Shown: positions 29,301 through 37,697, counted from the first letter of the stretch. The stretch: DNA of 64,000 bases from Neorhizobium sp. (GCA_028283725.1 JAPWKC010000001.1:62001-126000), one strand, 5' to 3'. The notes: generated by a model from the letters alone, not told the origin. Translations and numbers: made by a program.

Positions 29301-29487
29301 CAACAACCGTCGTCCCGAACACCGCGGCGAGCGGCAGGAGCGTGGCGAGCGGCAGGACCGCCCCGATCGCAACAAGGCGTCTCAGCCGGCGCGTTTCGAG
29401 GCCAAGCCGCCCCGCAAGGAAAAGCCGCTGGATCCGGATTCGCCCTTTGCCAAGCTGGCTGCTCTCAAGGAGCAGATGAAGAAGTGA
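26344..29487 (+). CDS. SUV3-like ATP-dependent RNA helicase with an RGG/RDGG-rich tail
   Basis: A superfamily 2 helicase related to mitochondrial SUV3. Walker A is GPTNTGKT, motif II is IDEVQ rather than DEAD, and motif VI is QIAGRAGRH; together these are typical of SUV3. A helical middle region follows to about residue 830, then an acidic Ala/Glu/Ser-rich linker and a strongly basic tail of Arg-Asp-Gly-Gly repeats to residue 1047, likely disordered and RNA-binding. A role in RNA decay or ribosome metabolism is inferred. The start is uncertain: TTG 26344 gives 1047 residues, but TTG 26362 or ATG 26377 (MVLSGRGVTAV) are equally plausible. The S4 gene follows after 7 bases. Confidence 0.85.
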   Translation: MKRDAVLTIQPMVLSGRGVTAVLGPTNTGKTHYAIERMVAHGTGVIGLPLRLLAREVYTRVVEKVGVSNVALVTGEEKITPPNARFSVCTVEAMPRDTRASFVAIDEVQLAGDLERGHIFTDRILHLRGRDETLLLGAGTMRPILERLLPGITVIERPRLSQLFYAGQKKITRLPQRSAIVAFSADEVYAIAELIRRQRGGAAVVLGALSPRTRNAQVGLYQSGDVEYLVATDAIGMGLNLDVDHVAFAQDRKFDGYQFRNLNPAELGQIAGRAGRHVRDGTFGVTGQVAPFDDELVERIETHQFDQVKVLQWRSKAFDYSSIADLRASLDVAPTVQGLARALPATDLQALEYLSRYPEIRDLATNPQRVEKLWEACALPDYRRIAPAQHADLISTLFSDLVRHGTVNETFMAEQVRRADRTDGEIDTLSARISQIRTWTYVSNRPGWLADPTHWQEKTREIEDRLSDALHERLTKRFVDRRTSVLMRRLRENAMLEAEISVNGDVFVEGHHVGQLAGFRFTPVAGAEGPDAKAVQTAAYKALALEFEARAARLYASGNSDLAVGSDGFVRWLGDPVGRLAASDHIMRPRVILLSDEQLTGNAREHVLARIERFVNHHIATVLKPLDDLSRAEDLQGLAKGLAFQIVEGLGVLFRRDVSDDVKTLDQDARASMRRYGIRFGAYHVFMPALLKPAPAELITLLWALKNDGLDKPGYGDLIPALAAGRTSVVADPAFERTFYKLAGFRFLGKRAVRIDILERLADIIRPLLQWKPGTTTRPEGAYDGRRFTATTAMLSILGATPDDMEEILKGLGYRADAVKAEEAQAFLSGQDGVAAQPAAEAAQPADASDDADHSEQTAETVAEGSESETASVASEEVAAVVSDAPVAAEPQEAAAPAAESEEPKPVLLWRPGGGRENQRGGRPQHGDRRNQGPRRDGGQNGAEAPRDGERRDGGRDGGERREGAGRNGGDRERRDGDRRDGGRANNNRRPEHRGERQERGERQDRPDRNKASQPARFEAKPPRKEKPLDPDSPFAKLAALKEQMKK

Positions 29488-29494
29488 GGCGCTG

Positions 29495-29848
29495 ATGGAG
29501 AAAGAGCCGTCTCGTGTTGCGCAGCAGCGCATCGACAAATGGCTCTTCTTCACGCGTATGGCGAAATCGCGAGGTTTTGCCCAGGCTCTCATTGCCGCGG
29601 GTGCCGTCCGCGTCAATGGCCAACCTTGCGGGCAGGCCAGCCGCATGGTTCGCATCGGTGACCGGATCGAACTCTTGCTCGAACGGCGCGATGTCGTGCT
29701 GGTCGTTCGCCATTGCGGCGAGCGGCGAGGCCCCTTCGAGGAGGCTCGGAGCCTCTATAACGAGGTGAATACCGACATACCCGCCCTTCGGCTGACACCC
29801 TTCGAACAGGCTCAGAGAACGATTCGACCTGCCAGTTTCAGCCGCTGA
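29495..29848 (+). CDS. S4-domain RNA-binding protein (Hsp15-like)
   Basis: A 117-residue protein whose residues about 8-70 form an S4 RNA-binding domain (QRIDKWLFFTRMAKSRGFAQ, AGAVRVNGQPCGQASR, VRIGDRIELL). Hsp15 of this family binds free 50S subunits carrying nascent chains. It lies seven bases after the helicase gene and is clearly in the same operon, so both may act on ribosomal RNA. The C-terminus after LYNEVN diverges from the Gly-Arg-Pro-Thr-Lys tail I recall in relatives and ends early. Confidence 0.85.
   Translation: MEKEPSRVAQQRIDKWLFFTRMAKSRGFAQALIAAGAVRVNGQPCGQASRMVRIGDRIELLLERRDVVLVVRHCGERRGPFEEARSLYNEVNTDIPALRLTPFEQAQRTIRPASFSR
29732..29817 (+). repeat. two similar 20-bp segments at the end of the S4 gene
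   Basis: CCCTTCGAGGAGGCTCGGAG (29732-29751) and CCCTTCGAACAGGCTCAGAG (29798-29817) match at 17 of 20 bases, 66 bp apart and in the same codon phase. The second resembles a CTTCGA-AGGCTCAG motif common in short bacterial repeats. The first may simply be native coding sequence. Confidence 0.4.
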
Positions 29849-30073
29849 AGCGGCCTCTGGAACAGGCTTCGAAGAAGAGCGTTGCGCTTGAAACAAACCA
29901 CTCCTGCAGCCACTGCAGAGGTATTGTTTATTCTTGCTAAGCGTGCGCAAACCCATTACCTCACAGTCTTAAAAGGCGATGCTCCCTGCCATGGGCAAGC
30001 ACAGGTCCGCCGGGTCTGCCGCTGATCGGCCACAGGCGATCAGTCGCTTTCTTGTGATGTTCTGGAGTTCTGC

Positions 30074-30412
30074 ATGACGTATGTCGTGACCGATAATTGT
30101 ATCCGCTGCAAGTACACCGACTGCGTCGAAGTCTGCCCGGTCGATTGCTTCTACGAAGGCGAGAATTTTCTGGTCATTCATCCGGATGAATGCATCGATT
30201 GCGGCGTTTGCGAGCCGGAATGTCCCGCCGAGGCGATCAAGCCCGACACCGAGCCGGGGCTCGACAAGTGGCTGAAGGTGAATGCCGAATTTGCCCAGAT
30301 CTGGCCCAATCTGACCGTCAAGCGCGACGAGATGCCGGAAGCCAAGGAAATGGACGGCGTCGAAGGCAAGTACGAAAAGTTCTTCTCGGCCGAACCCGGC
30401 GCAGGCGACTGA
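30074..30412 (+). CDS. fdxA: seven-iron ferredoxin FdxA
   Basis: A 112-residue electron carrier with one 3Fe-4S and one 4Fe-4S cluster. The N-terminal cysteines in [17 protein letters not shown] and [12 protein letters not shown] fit the Azotobacter FdI-type short ferredoxins, and the C-terminal extension ([18 protein letters not shown]) is the standard alphaproteobacterial form. Start ATG 30074 has GGAG 12 bases upstream. The 225 bases before it hold no recognised gene and probably its promoter. Confidence 0.96.
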   Translation: MTYVVTDNCIRCKYTDCVEVCPVDCFYEGENFLVIHPDECIDCGVCEPECPAEAIKPDTEPGLDKWLKVNAEFAQIWPNLTVKRDEMPEAKEMDGVEGKYEKFFSAEPGAGD

Positions 30413-30513
30413 CGCGCCTTGAGGGCAAACGTCTTCGCATAGTACGAATCAGGTTTGCCTTAATGTTGTGCATGGCCTCAATGTGGCGGCGCTGCACATG
30501 CGAAAGCAAATTA

Positions 30514-30797
30514 TTGATTTCCGCACTTTTTTGTGGTAGACATTAAGAACTGTTCCACAAGGTGGCACTCGCGTGCCCAAAAAACATCACGAAAGCAACA
30601 GGCCATCCACACCGCGTCATTGGTGACATACAACGTCCACTGTTGTGGGTCGCTGTTCGCGATGGGGTCTGTTTTGCGCGCGCGTTGTCGGACCAGTATG
30701 GAGTGTCCCGACGGTTTCCCCCGTCTCATCCGGGCCTGACAGACCCGGTTTTCCCGACCCGCTAGAACGGGTGAGTCACAGGGAGTTTGTTAAACGA
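30514..30797 (+). promoter_or_regulatory. carD promoter candidate and long leader with hairpins
   Basis: TTGATT (30514-30519), 17 bases, TAGACA (30537-30542) is a plausible housekeeping promoter. It would leave a leader of roughly 250 bases before carD. The leader includes a CCGGG/CCCGG stem followed by TTTT (30730-30752) and an ACCCG/CGGGT stem near 30755-30772. The whole 385-base gap from fdxA to carD has no credible gene. Confidence 0.4.
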
Positions 30798-31376
30798 ATG
30801 ACGACCCAACAGAAGAAGAATTCTCCGGCACGCCAGGGCTTCAAGACCGGCGAATCGATTGTCTACCCAGCACATGGTGTAGGTACGATTACCGCTATCG
30901 AAGAGCAAGAAGTCGCCGGCATGAAGCTTGAGCTTTTTGTCATTGATTTCGAGAAAGACAAGATGCGTCTGAAGGTTCCGGTCGGCAAGGCTGTGAGCAT
31001 CGGCATGCGCAAGCTTTCGGAAACCGATTTCGTCGAACGCGCCCTCAAGGTCGTGCAGGGCAAGGCTCGTGTCAAGCGCACGATGTGGTCGCGCCGGGCG
31101 CAGGAATATGATGCCAAGATCAATTCCGGTGACCTGATCTCGATTGCGGAAGTCGTTCGCGATCTCTATCGCGCAGAGAACCAGCCGGAACAGTCCTATT
31201 CCGAGCGCCAGCTTTATGAAGCCGCTCTCGATCGCATGGCTCGCGAAATCGCTGCCGTCAACAAGATGTCGGATACGGAAGCCGTTCGTCTGGTGGAGGC
31301 CAATCTCGCCAAGGGCCCTAAGCGGGGCAAGGCGATCGAGGAAGACGACGCTGCCGAAGAGGAAGAAGCTGCGTAA
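30798..31376 (+). CDS. carD: CarD/CdnL-type RNA polymerase-binding regulator
   Basis: A 192-residue protein. Residues about 18-75 form the RNA-polymerase-interacting Tudor-like domain (GFKTGESIVYPAHGVGTI), and a helical DNA-binding region with MWSRRAQEYDAKI follows. The acidic C-terminus is EEDDAAEEEEAA. CdnL stabilises open promoter complexes, especially at rRNA and other housekeeping promoters. I start at ATG 30798 (MTTQQKKNSPARQ); the frame is open further upstream, but that part reads as leader. It lies between fdxA and rpoH2, with its own terminator. Confidence 0.92.
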   Translation: MTTQQKKNSPARQGFKTGESIVYPAHGVGTITAIEEQEVAGMKLELFVIDFEKDKMRLKVPVGKAVSIGMRKLSETDFVERALKVVQGKARVKRTMWSRRAQEYDAKINSGDLISIAEVVRDLYRAENQPEQSYSERQLYEAALDRMAREIAAVNKMSDTEAVRLVEANLAKGPKRGKAIEEDDAAEEEEAA

Positions 31377-31396
31377 GCGGCATTCCTCCTGTCTTG

Positions 31397-31429
31397 AAAA
31401 AAAACCCGGCCATCGTGCCGGGTTTTTTT
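31397..31429 (+). terminator. intrinsic terminator of carD
   Basis: A-rich 5' arm, ACCCGGC / GCCGGGT stem, six-base loop and seven T residues, 20 bases after the stop. Confidence 0.93.
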
Positions 31430-31432
31430 ATG

Positions 31433-31457
31433 GGAACTTTTCGTCTGCAGGCGCGTT
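31433..31457 (+). promoter_or_regulatory. EcfG (RpoE2)-type promoter of rpoH2
   Basis: GGAAC (31433-31437), 17 bases, GTT (31455-31457) fits the EcfG consensus, directly after the carD terminator. In S. meliloti, rpoH2 is a known RpoE2 target. The leader to the ATG would be about 210 bases. Confidence 0.65.
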
Positions 31458-31676
31458 AACCCGCCGGAACGGCGAGCCAAGACTGCGTGAACAGCACTCT
31501 TTCGCCCGACTGAACATCGGCGGCAAAGGGCTCGAAACGGTAACGATCGGGTTCTTGCCGCAGTCACGAGGGGAACGGGCTGCAGACTTCAGAGACTATC
31601 CCGCATATCGGCCACAGGTCGATCGGATCGTTTTTCCTGCTGCCTAATCGGATAAAGACCGTTCACGGAGAAAACG

Positions 31677-32540
31677 ATGACAGCCATGTCCGCAGACCGT
31701 ACCATGATCAAGATCGCTATGTCGGCTCCGTATCTCGCGCGCGAGGAAGAGCGTGATCTTGCCGTTCGCTGGAAGGATGGCCATGATCAGAATGCCCGCA
31801 ACCAGATCGCGCTTGCCCACATGCGTCTGGTGATCTCGATGGCATCGAAATTCCGCGGCTTCGGACTTCCGATGAGTGATCTCGTTCAAGAAGGCTATGT
31901 AGGGCTGCTCGAAGCGGCGGCAAGGTTCGAGCCGGCGCGCGATGTCCGTTTTTCCACCTATGCCAGCTGGTGGATCCGGGCTTCGATGCAGGATTACATC
32001 CTGCGCAACTGGTCCATCGTGCGTGGCGGCACGAGTTCTGCCCAGAAGGCGCTGTTCTTCAATCTGCGCCGCCTGCGGGCCAAGCTTGCACGTGGCGATT
32101 CCAACCTGACCGCACGTGCCATTCATGAAGAGATTGCCGTCGCCCTTGGCGTCAGCGTATCGGATGTTCAGACGATGGATGCGCGCCTGTCCGGCAATGA
32201 CGCGTCGCTTCAGGCGCCGACGATTGCAGGGGATGCCGATAGCGGCGAGCGGCTGGACATGCTTGCAAGCTCCGAGCCCCTGCCAGATGAGCAGGTTTCC
32301 GGAATGATTGATGGTGAGCGTCGCCTGAAATGGCTGCAGGGTGCGCTGACAAAGCTCAATGACCGCGAAAAGAAGATCATCCGGGCCCGACGCCTGACAG
32401 ATGACGGCGCGACGCTGGAAGCGCTTGGGGCGGAACTTGGCATTTCCAAGGAGCGTGTACGCCAGATCGAAAGCAGGGCAATCGAGAAGCTGAAATTCGC
32501 TCTCGTCACCGCGAACCCGCAGATGGCGTCGATCTGCTGA
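31677..32540 (+). CDS. rpoH2: RNA polymerase sigma-32 factor, RpoH2 type
   Basis: An alternative sigma factor of 287 residues. Region 2 is clear (SDLVQEGYVGLLEAAARFEP, RFSTYASWWIRASMQDYILRNWS), the RpoH box region reads QKALFFNLRR, and region 4 ends with LGISKERVRQIESRAIEKLK. Rhizobia carry two or more RpoH proteins. The context (after fdxA and carD, before an M48 protease) and the EcfG-type promoter fit RpoH2, the stationary-phase and general-stress one, rather than the main heat-shock RpoH1. Confidence 0.92.
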   Translation: MTAMSADRTMIKIAMSAPYLAREEERDLAVRWKDGHDQNARNQIALAHMRLVISMASKFRGFGLPMSDLVQEGYVGLLEAAARFEPARDVRFSTYASWWIRASMQDYILRNWSIVRGGTSSAQKALFFNLRRLRAKLARGDSNLTARAIHEEIAVALGVSVSDVQTMDARLSGNDASLQAPTIAGDADSGERLDMLASSEPLPDEQVSGMIDGERRLKWLQGALTKLNDREKKIIRARRLTDDGATLEALGAELGISKERVRQIESRAIEKLKFALVTANPQMASIC

Positions 32541-32572
32541 CCCAGGCAGAGATTTCGACCTGTTAGCAGACG

Positions 32573-32597
32573 CCCGCCGGATTTGCGGCGGGTATTA
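32573..32597 (+). terminator. terminator after rpoH2
   Basis: Seven-pair stem CCCGCCG / CGGCGGG with loop GATTTG, followed by TATTATT, in the 54-bp gap before the convergent protease gene. The tail overlaps that gene's stop. Confidence 0.75.
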
Positions 32598-34106
32598 TTC
32601 CGAGATGATTTTTACCCGCTGGCCGGGCGCCAGGCCGCCTCCGACCGGAATGGCATTGATCAGCTTGAACAGATCGAGCTTGCGATCCGTGCCCATCATC
32701 CGGGCAGAGAGCGACGCCACCGTATCATTTGCACCGACAGTGACGACCCTTACCCTCAAGGGCTTCAAGGAAGCGATCTCTGCCGGTGTCATGCGCCGGA
32801 AGGTGTCGCGCAGGGTCTGGGCCGTCTTCTCAAGCGCATCGCTACCCTTCGGCACGGCCGTCAGGAAGCGAAAGATCTGCGTGTTGACGCGGATCACGGT
32901 CACATCGAAATCCCAGCGGTCGGCAGAAGCACGGGCCGTCGCAGCCGGCAGGCCGTTGAGCGTCGTCTCGTGGACCGTATCCGGTTGCAGGCCGGCGACC
33001 CAGCCGCTCGTCAGGTAGTTGGCAAGGCTTGTCGTATCTCCCGCAGCGACACCATCGAAACGGACCGCCGCCTCGTTCGGTCCCGTCGCAAGCACCGCTT
33101 CGACCTTGTTGTCGATGCGGAAATCGGGCGGCACGTCGAAACGTATGCCGAGGCCCCCATGCAGAAAGGTCTGGCCGCGGACATAGCCTTCCTGCGGACT
33201 GTCGCCATAGAGAAGTCCATCGATGCCGGCGAGGAAGTAATCGCGGCCGCGATCTCCGACCGTGCCCTCCTGGCCGAAATTGCGGGCATGCTGGCGCGCA
33301 AGCTCGACGCGCTGCGCCGAATTCGGGTGGCTGGACAAAAAGTCGAGGCTCTGGTCGTTATCCGGATCGGCCGACGAGTAACGCGCATAGGCGGCCATCG
33401 AATCGAGGAAACGAGAGGCGGCATAGGGATCATAGCCCGCCTCGCCGAGCATGCGGATGCCGATTGCGTCCGCCTGCAATTCCTGCTGGCGGGAAAAGGC
33501 TGCGAGACGAAGCTTGCCGCGCGCAAGCGCCTGTTTGCCGGCAAGATCGCTCGACAAAACCTCGGCAACCACCTGGCTGGCGATCACCTCCGCCTCTTCG
33601 CGGCGCTGGCGCTCGATGCCGTGATTGGCCGTTACATGGCCCATTTCATGCGACAGGACGGCTGCCACTTCGGAGGCGTCGTTGGCGAGTGCCAGGAGGC
33701 CACGCGTGACGTAAAGATAGCCGCCGGGCAGGGCAAATGCATTGATTGCCGGGGAATTCAGGATCGTGATGCGGAAGGACTGGTTAGGGTTTTCCGAGAC
33801 CGCCGTCAGCGCGCCGGCAATGCGGGCGACAAGCCTTTCGGTCTTGGCGTCCTTGTATTCACCGCCATAGCTTGCGACGATCCGCGGGTGTTCGCGGGCA
33901 CCCATCTGGGCGCGCGGATCATTCTTCTGAACCTGCTCGACGATCTGCGGCGTGGTCGAGGGCGCGACATTCGGCGTATAGGCCTGATCGAACATCGACT
34001 GGCAGCTTGCGAGCGCCATTCCTGTGATCAGAAGTGTCGACGCAAGCTTGAAGCCGCGGCCCAGCGTAAACGCTTCGGGTCTGGTCATCCTCTTGTCTGG
34101 CACCAT
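32595..34106 (-). CDS. M48-family metalloprotease lipoprotein with LysM-like C-terminus
   Basis: A 503-residue periplasmic or outer-membrane protease of the BepA/Loi type. A signal with lipobox LASC lies near residues 20-35. The zinc site HEMGH is at residues 153-157, and the third ligand is in RQQELQADAIG. The C-terminal 50 residues (RVVTVGANDTVASLSARM to GQRVKIISE) look like a LysM peptidoglycan-binding module. BepA relatives degrade misassembled outer-membrane proteins. The start is ATG 34106 or ATG 34088; both precede the signal, and a further upstream frame is not supported. The neighbour rpoH2 suggests an envelope-stress link, but that is inference. Confidence 0.88.
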   Translation of the reverse strand: MVPDKRMTRPEAFTLGRGFKLASTLLITGMALASCQSMFDQAYTPNVAPSTTPQIVEQVQKNDPRAQMGAREHPRIVASYGGEYKDAKTERLVARIAGALTAVSENPNQSFRITILNSPAINAFALPGGYLYVTRGLLALANDASEVAAVLSHEMGHVTANHGIERQRREEAEVIASQVVAEVLSSDLAGKQALARGKLRLAAFSRQQELQADAIGIRMLGEAGYDPYAASRFLDSMAAYARYSSADPDNDQSLDFLSSHPNSAQRVELARQHARNFGQEGTVGDRGRDYFLAGIDGLLYGDSPQEGYVRGQTFLHGGLGIRFDVPPDFRIDNKVEAVLATGPNEAAVRFDGVAAGDTTSLANYLTSGWVAGLQPDTVHETTLNGLPAATARASADRWDFDVTVIRVNTQIFRFLTAVPKGSDALEKTAQTLRDTFRRMTPAEIASLKPLRVRVVTVGANDTVASLSARMMGTDRKLDLFKLINAIPVGGGLAPGQRVKIISE

Positions 34107-34345
34107 CGTGTCTCGGCCCACTAACCGGCATATCGGACCTTCATAGTCCGGCCGCTTCCTTACTCTTGTTGGCTTAGCGACAAACGCGCCGCCTGCACAG
34201 ATCATCTTATCGAAATATATGTTACCGGGCGGTTTTCGACCGTGATTGTCATTGCCTCTAGCCGATGCCATTTCCGGGCGTCCAAATTGTGGCATGGCTC
34301 CTCACATATGCCCATGCAAGGCCGCGCCGTGTTTGCCGCAACCGG

Positions 34346-35065
34346 TTACGAGTCGTTCAGGAAATGCCTCAATGGCTCGATATCCAATTGAAAGAATTCC
34401 GTCTTTTCTGCACGGACCAGGACTTTTCCGTCTTCGATGAAGATCACGTGGTCGGCGAGGCGGCGGACCTCTTCGGGATCATGGGTGACGAGAAGCACGG
34501 TGTTGCCGGTCTCGCGGTGAAGGTCGAGCAGGAGAATGCGCATCGACTGGCGCAGGCCCGGATCGAGCGCGGCAAAGGGCTCGTCCAAAATCAGAACGGG
34601 CCTCTGACGCACGAGGGCTCTGGCGAAGGCGACGCGCTGGCGTTCGCCACCCGAAAGTTCGGGCGGCATGCGCTTGCCGAAACCGTGAAGCCCAACCCGG
34701 TCGAGCGCATATTCTATCTGCGCCTTGTCGTTACGGCTCAATCTCAGGGACGGGCTGATGCCGAGGCCGATATTGGTCGTGATATCGAGATGGGCGAAGA
34801 GATTGTTGTCCTGAAAGATGATCGAGACGGGGCGCCCGGATGGATGGCTCCGGGTAACATCTTCTCCCGCAATGCGGATCGTACCGCTTGCGGGTGTACT
34901 GAAACCGGCAACGAGGTTGAGCAGCGTGGATTTGCCAGCGCCGGATGCCCCCGTAATTGCGGTGATCGCGCCTGCCGCGATGGTGCAGTCGAAACGGAAC
35001 GGCCTGGCGCCGAGCCGCAGTTCGACATTGTCGAGTTCGATGCCGGGCAATATCTTCTCAGGCAT
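34346..35065 (-). CDS. thiQ: thiamine ABC transporter ATPase ThiQ
   Basis: ATP-binding subunit of the thiamine/TPP importer, 239 residues. Walker A is GASGAGKST, signature LSGGERQRVA, Walker B VLILDEPFAALD, and the switch region LLVTHDPEEV. The start overlaps the end of thiP by 8 bases, indicating translational coupling. It is last in the thiBPQ operon. A gap of 239 bases to the protease gene follows and holds that gene's promoter. Confidence 0.93.
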   Translation of the reverse strand: MPEKILPGIELDNVELRLGARPFRFDCTIAAGAITAITGASGAGKSTLLNLVAGFSTPASGTIRIAGEDVTRSHPSGRPVSIIFQDNNLFAHLDITTNIGLGISPSLRLSRNDKAQIEYALDRVGLHGFGKRMPPELSGGERQRVAFARALVRQRPVLILDEPFAALDPGLRQSMRILLLDLHRETGNTVLLVTHDPEEVRRLADHVIFIEDGKVLVRAEKTEFFQLDIEPLRHFLNDS

Positions 35066-36680
35066 TCGGTCTTTCTCTCTCGCGGCCGGCTGTTCCGATC
35101 ATGGTGAGGGCGAGGCAGATGATGCCAAGGATGAGGGCAAGGCCATCGGCATCGTTGCTGCGATAGCTGGCCAGCCTGTTATAGACCAGCCAGGGAAGCG
35201 TGGTGAAATCGCTGGAGCCGAAGAGCGCGACGGCGCCGAGATCACCGAGCGACAGGGCCATGGCGAAAGACAGGGCCATCAGCATCGGCCGGATCAGGAC
35301 GGGGAAGTCGATGTGGCGGATGCGCGACCAGCCGGCAAGGCCGAGACTGGCAGACAGGCGCCCGGTTCGAATGCGGTGGGCTTCCATCGCAGGCGCAATC
35401 ACGCGCATGGCGAAGGGAAGCGCCATCAGAGCGTTTACCAGCGCAACCAATATCGGCGCAAAGCGGCTGATGTCGCCCATGGGACGCAGCGCCAGAAACC
35501 AGCCCGTGCCGAGAACGACCGGGGGCACGAGCAGCACGAGCGAGGACAAGCCGGCGAGAGCTGCAGACAGGCTTTTCAACCCTGCGCCCGCAGACGCGGC
35601 CTGCGAAATCGCGCTACGTGCGTTGATGACGAGGATGGAAAATCCCACGGCGACAAGTCCCGAGACAAGAGCGATGGACAGGCTCGTGGCGGCAGCCTTC
35701 ACGAAAATATCGCTCGATGCGAGCCGGATGAGGTCGGCGTGAAGGCCTGATATTGCTATCGAGGCAAGCGGCAGCACGAGAAATACGGCGGCGATGGCAA
35801 TGACGATCGCATCCCATGCCTTCGAGCCAAATCCTGATCCATCGAAACGGCGTGGAAGCCGGCCTGCCGTGAGGCCCCAGGCTTCAGGTGCCGGGAAAAC
35901 CGATATCAGCGCCAGAAGGATGGTCGTTACGCCGATCTGCAGAAAGGCAAGCGCTATGGCGCGCGGTGGGTCGAAATCGAAATGCAGCGACTGATAAATG
36001 GCCACTTCAAGCGTGGTTGCCGCCGGCCCGCCGCCAAGGACGAGAACGAGGGTGAAGCTGGTGGCGCATAGCATGTAGACGAGCCCGGCAACGCCAGGTG
36101 CCACACGGCGCAGCGCAGGCCATTCGATCAGGCGGAAAACGGAAAATGGCTTCATGCCGAGGCTGGAAGCAATCAGCCAGTATTCGGCAGGCAGGCGTTC
36201 GAGCGAGGCGAGAAGCAAGCGGGTTGCCAGGGGCAGATTGAAAAAGACATGGGCAATCAGAATGCCGGAGAGGCCGTAGATGCTGACGGGCTGCGAAACG
36301 CCGATGGCCAGAAGCGACTGGTTTGCCATTCCCTGGCGCCCCCAGATGCCGATGAGGCCGAGGGCGCCGATCAGGACCGGCAGCCCCATCGGAACGGCCA
36401 TCAGCCGGATGATCCAGATCCGGCCGGGGAATGAAGGACGGCGCGCCAGAGCAAGCGCAACCGGGACGGCAAGCCCAACCGACAGAAGCGTCGAAAGGAA
36501 CGCCTGCCAGATCGTGAAAAACAGGATCCGCCAGGTGTAAGCGGTCATGAGCCGGCTACCGGCCCTGCCGGTATCCCATGAAAGAAGGGCGATGACGGCG
36601 ATGGCGACAAACAGCGATACGAGCGTCAGCGCCAGAACGCCACCGCCGATCGCCTGTCGTGCCTGTCTCGCCGTCAGCAT
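35058..36680 (-). CDS. thiP: thiamine ABC transporter permease ThiP
   Basis: A 540-residue inner-membrane permease with two homologous halves, each carrying about six membrane segments and the importer EAA-type loop. The size and fused double-permease layout match ThiP and related Fe3+-type permeases. It begins 3 bases after the thiB stop and overlaps thiQ, so the three subunits form one transcript under the TPP riboswitch. Confidence 0.92.
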   Translation of the reverse strand: MLTARQARQAIGGGVLALTLVSLFVAIAVIALLSWDTGRAGSRLMTAYTWRILFFTIWQAFLSTLLSVGLAVPVALALARRPSFPGRIWIIRLMAVPMGLPVLIGALGLIGIWGRQGMANQSLLAIGVSQPVSIYGLSGILIAHVFFNLPLATRLLLASLERLPAEYWLIASSLGMKPFSVFRLIEWPALRRVAPGVAGLVYMLCATSFTLVLVLGGGPAATTLEVAIYQSLHFDFDPPRAIALAFLQIGVTTILLALISVFPAPEAWGLTAGRLPRRFDGSGFGSKAWDAIVIAIAAVFLVLPLASIAISGLHADLIRLASSDIFVKAAATSLSIALVSGLVAVGFSILVINARSAISQAASAGAGLKSLSAALAGLSSLVLLVPPVVLGTGWFLALRPMGDISRFAPILVALVNALMALPFAMRVIAPAMEAHRIRTGRLSASLGLAGWSRIRHIDFPVLIRPMLMALSFAMALSLGDLGAVALFGSSDFTTLPWLVYNRLASYRSNDADGLALILGIICLALTMIGTAGRERERPNA

Positions 36681-36683
36681 CTG

Positions 36684-37697
36684 TCAGTTCATGCTCATGG
36701 CGGTCAGCCACTCATCGATCCAGGCCTGACGGTTCTTCGCAACCTCGTCGGAGCCCATGAGGAAGGTCTTCCTGGGCTGGACGAGCTTGCTGAAGGCGTC
36801 GGGCAAGGGCGTCGAGGGGGCAGAGACCGGCATCATCCAGTTGGTCGTCGGGATGACATCCTGCACGGCGGGCGATACGAGAAATTGCAGGAACTGCCTT
36901 GCCAGATCGCGGTTCTTCGAACCCTTCAGCAGCCCGGCGACTTCGATCTGGATATAGTGGCCCTCTGAAAATTCGGCCGCCTGATAGCGGTCGGTCTTTT
37001 CCTCCACCATGTGATAGGCGGGGGAGGTGGTGTAGGAAAGCACCATCGGCACTTCGCCCTTGGTGAACATGCCATAGGCTTCCGACCAACCCGGCGTCAC
37101 GGTCAGGACGCGCTTCCTGAGCTTGGCCCAGGCTTCCGGCGCCTTGTCGCCGTAGACCGATTTGACCCACAAAAGCAGGCCGAGACCGGGCGTCGAGGTG
37201 CGCGGATCCTCGATGGCTATCTTCTGCGAAGGGTCTCCATCGACGAGATCCTTGAGGCTCTTCGGCGGGTTCTTGATCGTCTGGGTATCGTAGATCACGG
37301 CGAAATGCCCGTAATCGTAGGGAATGAACGTATCGTCGGCATAGTTGCCGGGCACTTTCACCTTGGCCGTATCTATCCCTGCCGGCGCAAACAGGCTGGT
37401 GGCCTTTGCTTCCGAGACGAGATTGGTGTCGAGCCCAAGGGCTATATCCGCCTTGGTGCTCTCACCTTCGAGCTTCAGACGCGTGAGAAGGGCGACGCCA
37501 TCCGCGACGCTGACAAAATCAACCTTGCAGCCGCAGGTCTTTTCGAATGCGGCTTTCACCTTGGGGCCGGGGCCCCAGTCGGAGGTGAAGCTTTCATAGG
37601 TATAGACGGTCAGCGTCTTCTCCTGCGCAAGCGCAGGTCCGACATGGGCGGCAAGAGCGGCTGCCGCCGCCAGAAACGGGACTAGGATTTTACGCAT
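36684..37697 (-). CDS. thiB: thiamine-binding periplasmic protein ThiB
   Basis: Binds thiamine and its phosphates in the periplasm and delivers them to ThiPQ. The 337-residue protein begins with a Sec signal ([20 protein letters not shown], cleavage after ALA-Q). The mature part starts [20 protein letters not shown] and includes [12 protein letters not shown] and [12 protein letters not shown], as in ThiB. The start is ATG 37697 with GAGGAGG upstream. It is the first gene after the TPP riboswitch. Confidence 0.95.
   Translation of the reverse strand: MRKILVPFLAAAAALAAHVGPALAQEKTLTVYTYESFTSDWGPGPKVKAAFEKTCGCKVDFVSVADGVALLTRLKLEGESTKADIALGLDTNLVSEAKATSLFAPAGIDTAKVKVPGNYADDTFIPYDYGHFAVIYDTQTIKNPPKSLKDLVDGDPSQKIAIEDPRTSTPGLGLLLWVKSVYGDKAPEAWAKLRKRVLTVTPGWSEAYGMFTKGEVPMVLSYTTSPAYHMVEEKTDRYQAAEFSEGHYIQIEVAGLLKGSKNRDLARQFLQFLVSPAVQDVIPTTNWMMPVSAPSTPLPDAFSKLVQPRKTFLMGSDEVAKNRQAWIDEWLTAMSMN

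Noticed and set aside
30533-30739. 68-codon frame in the carD leader
   Set aside because: No family, no clear ribosome site, and it overlaps the proposed promoter; more likely leader RNA.
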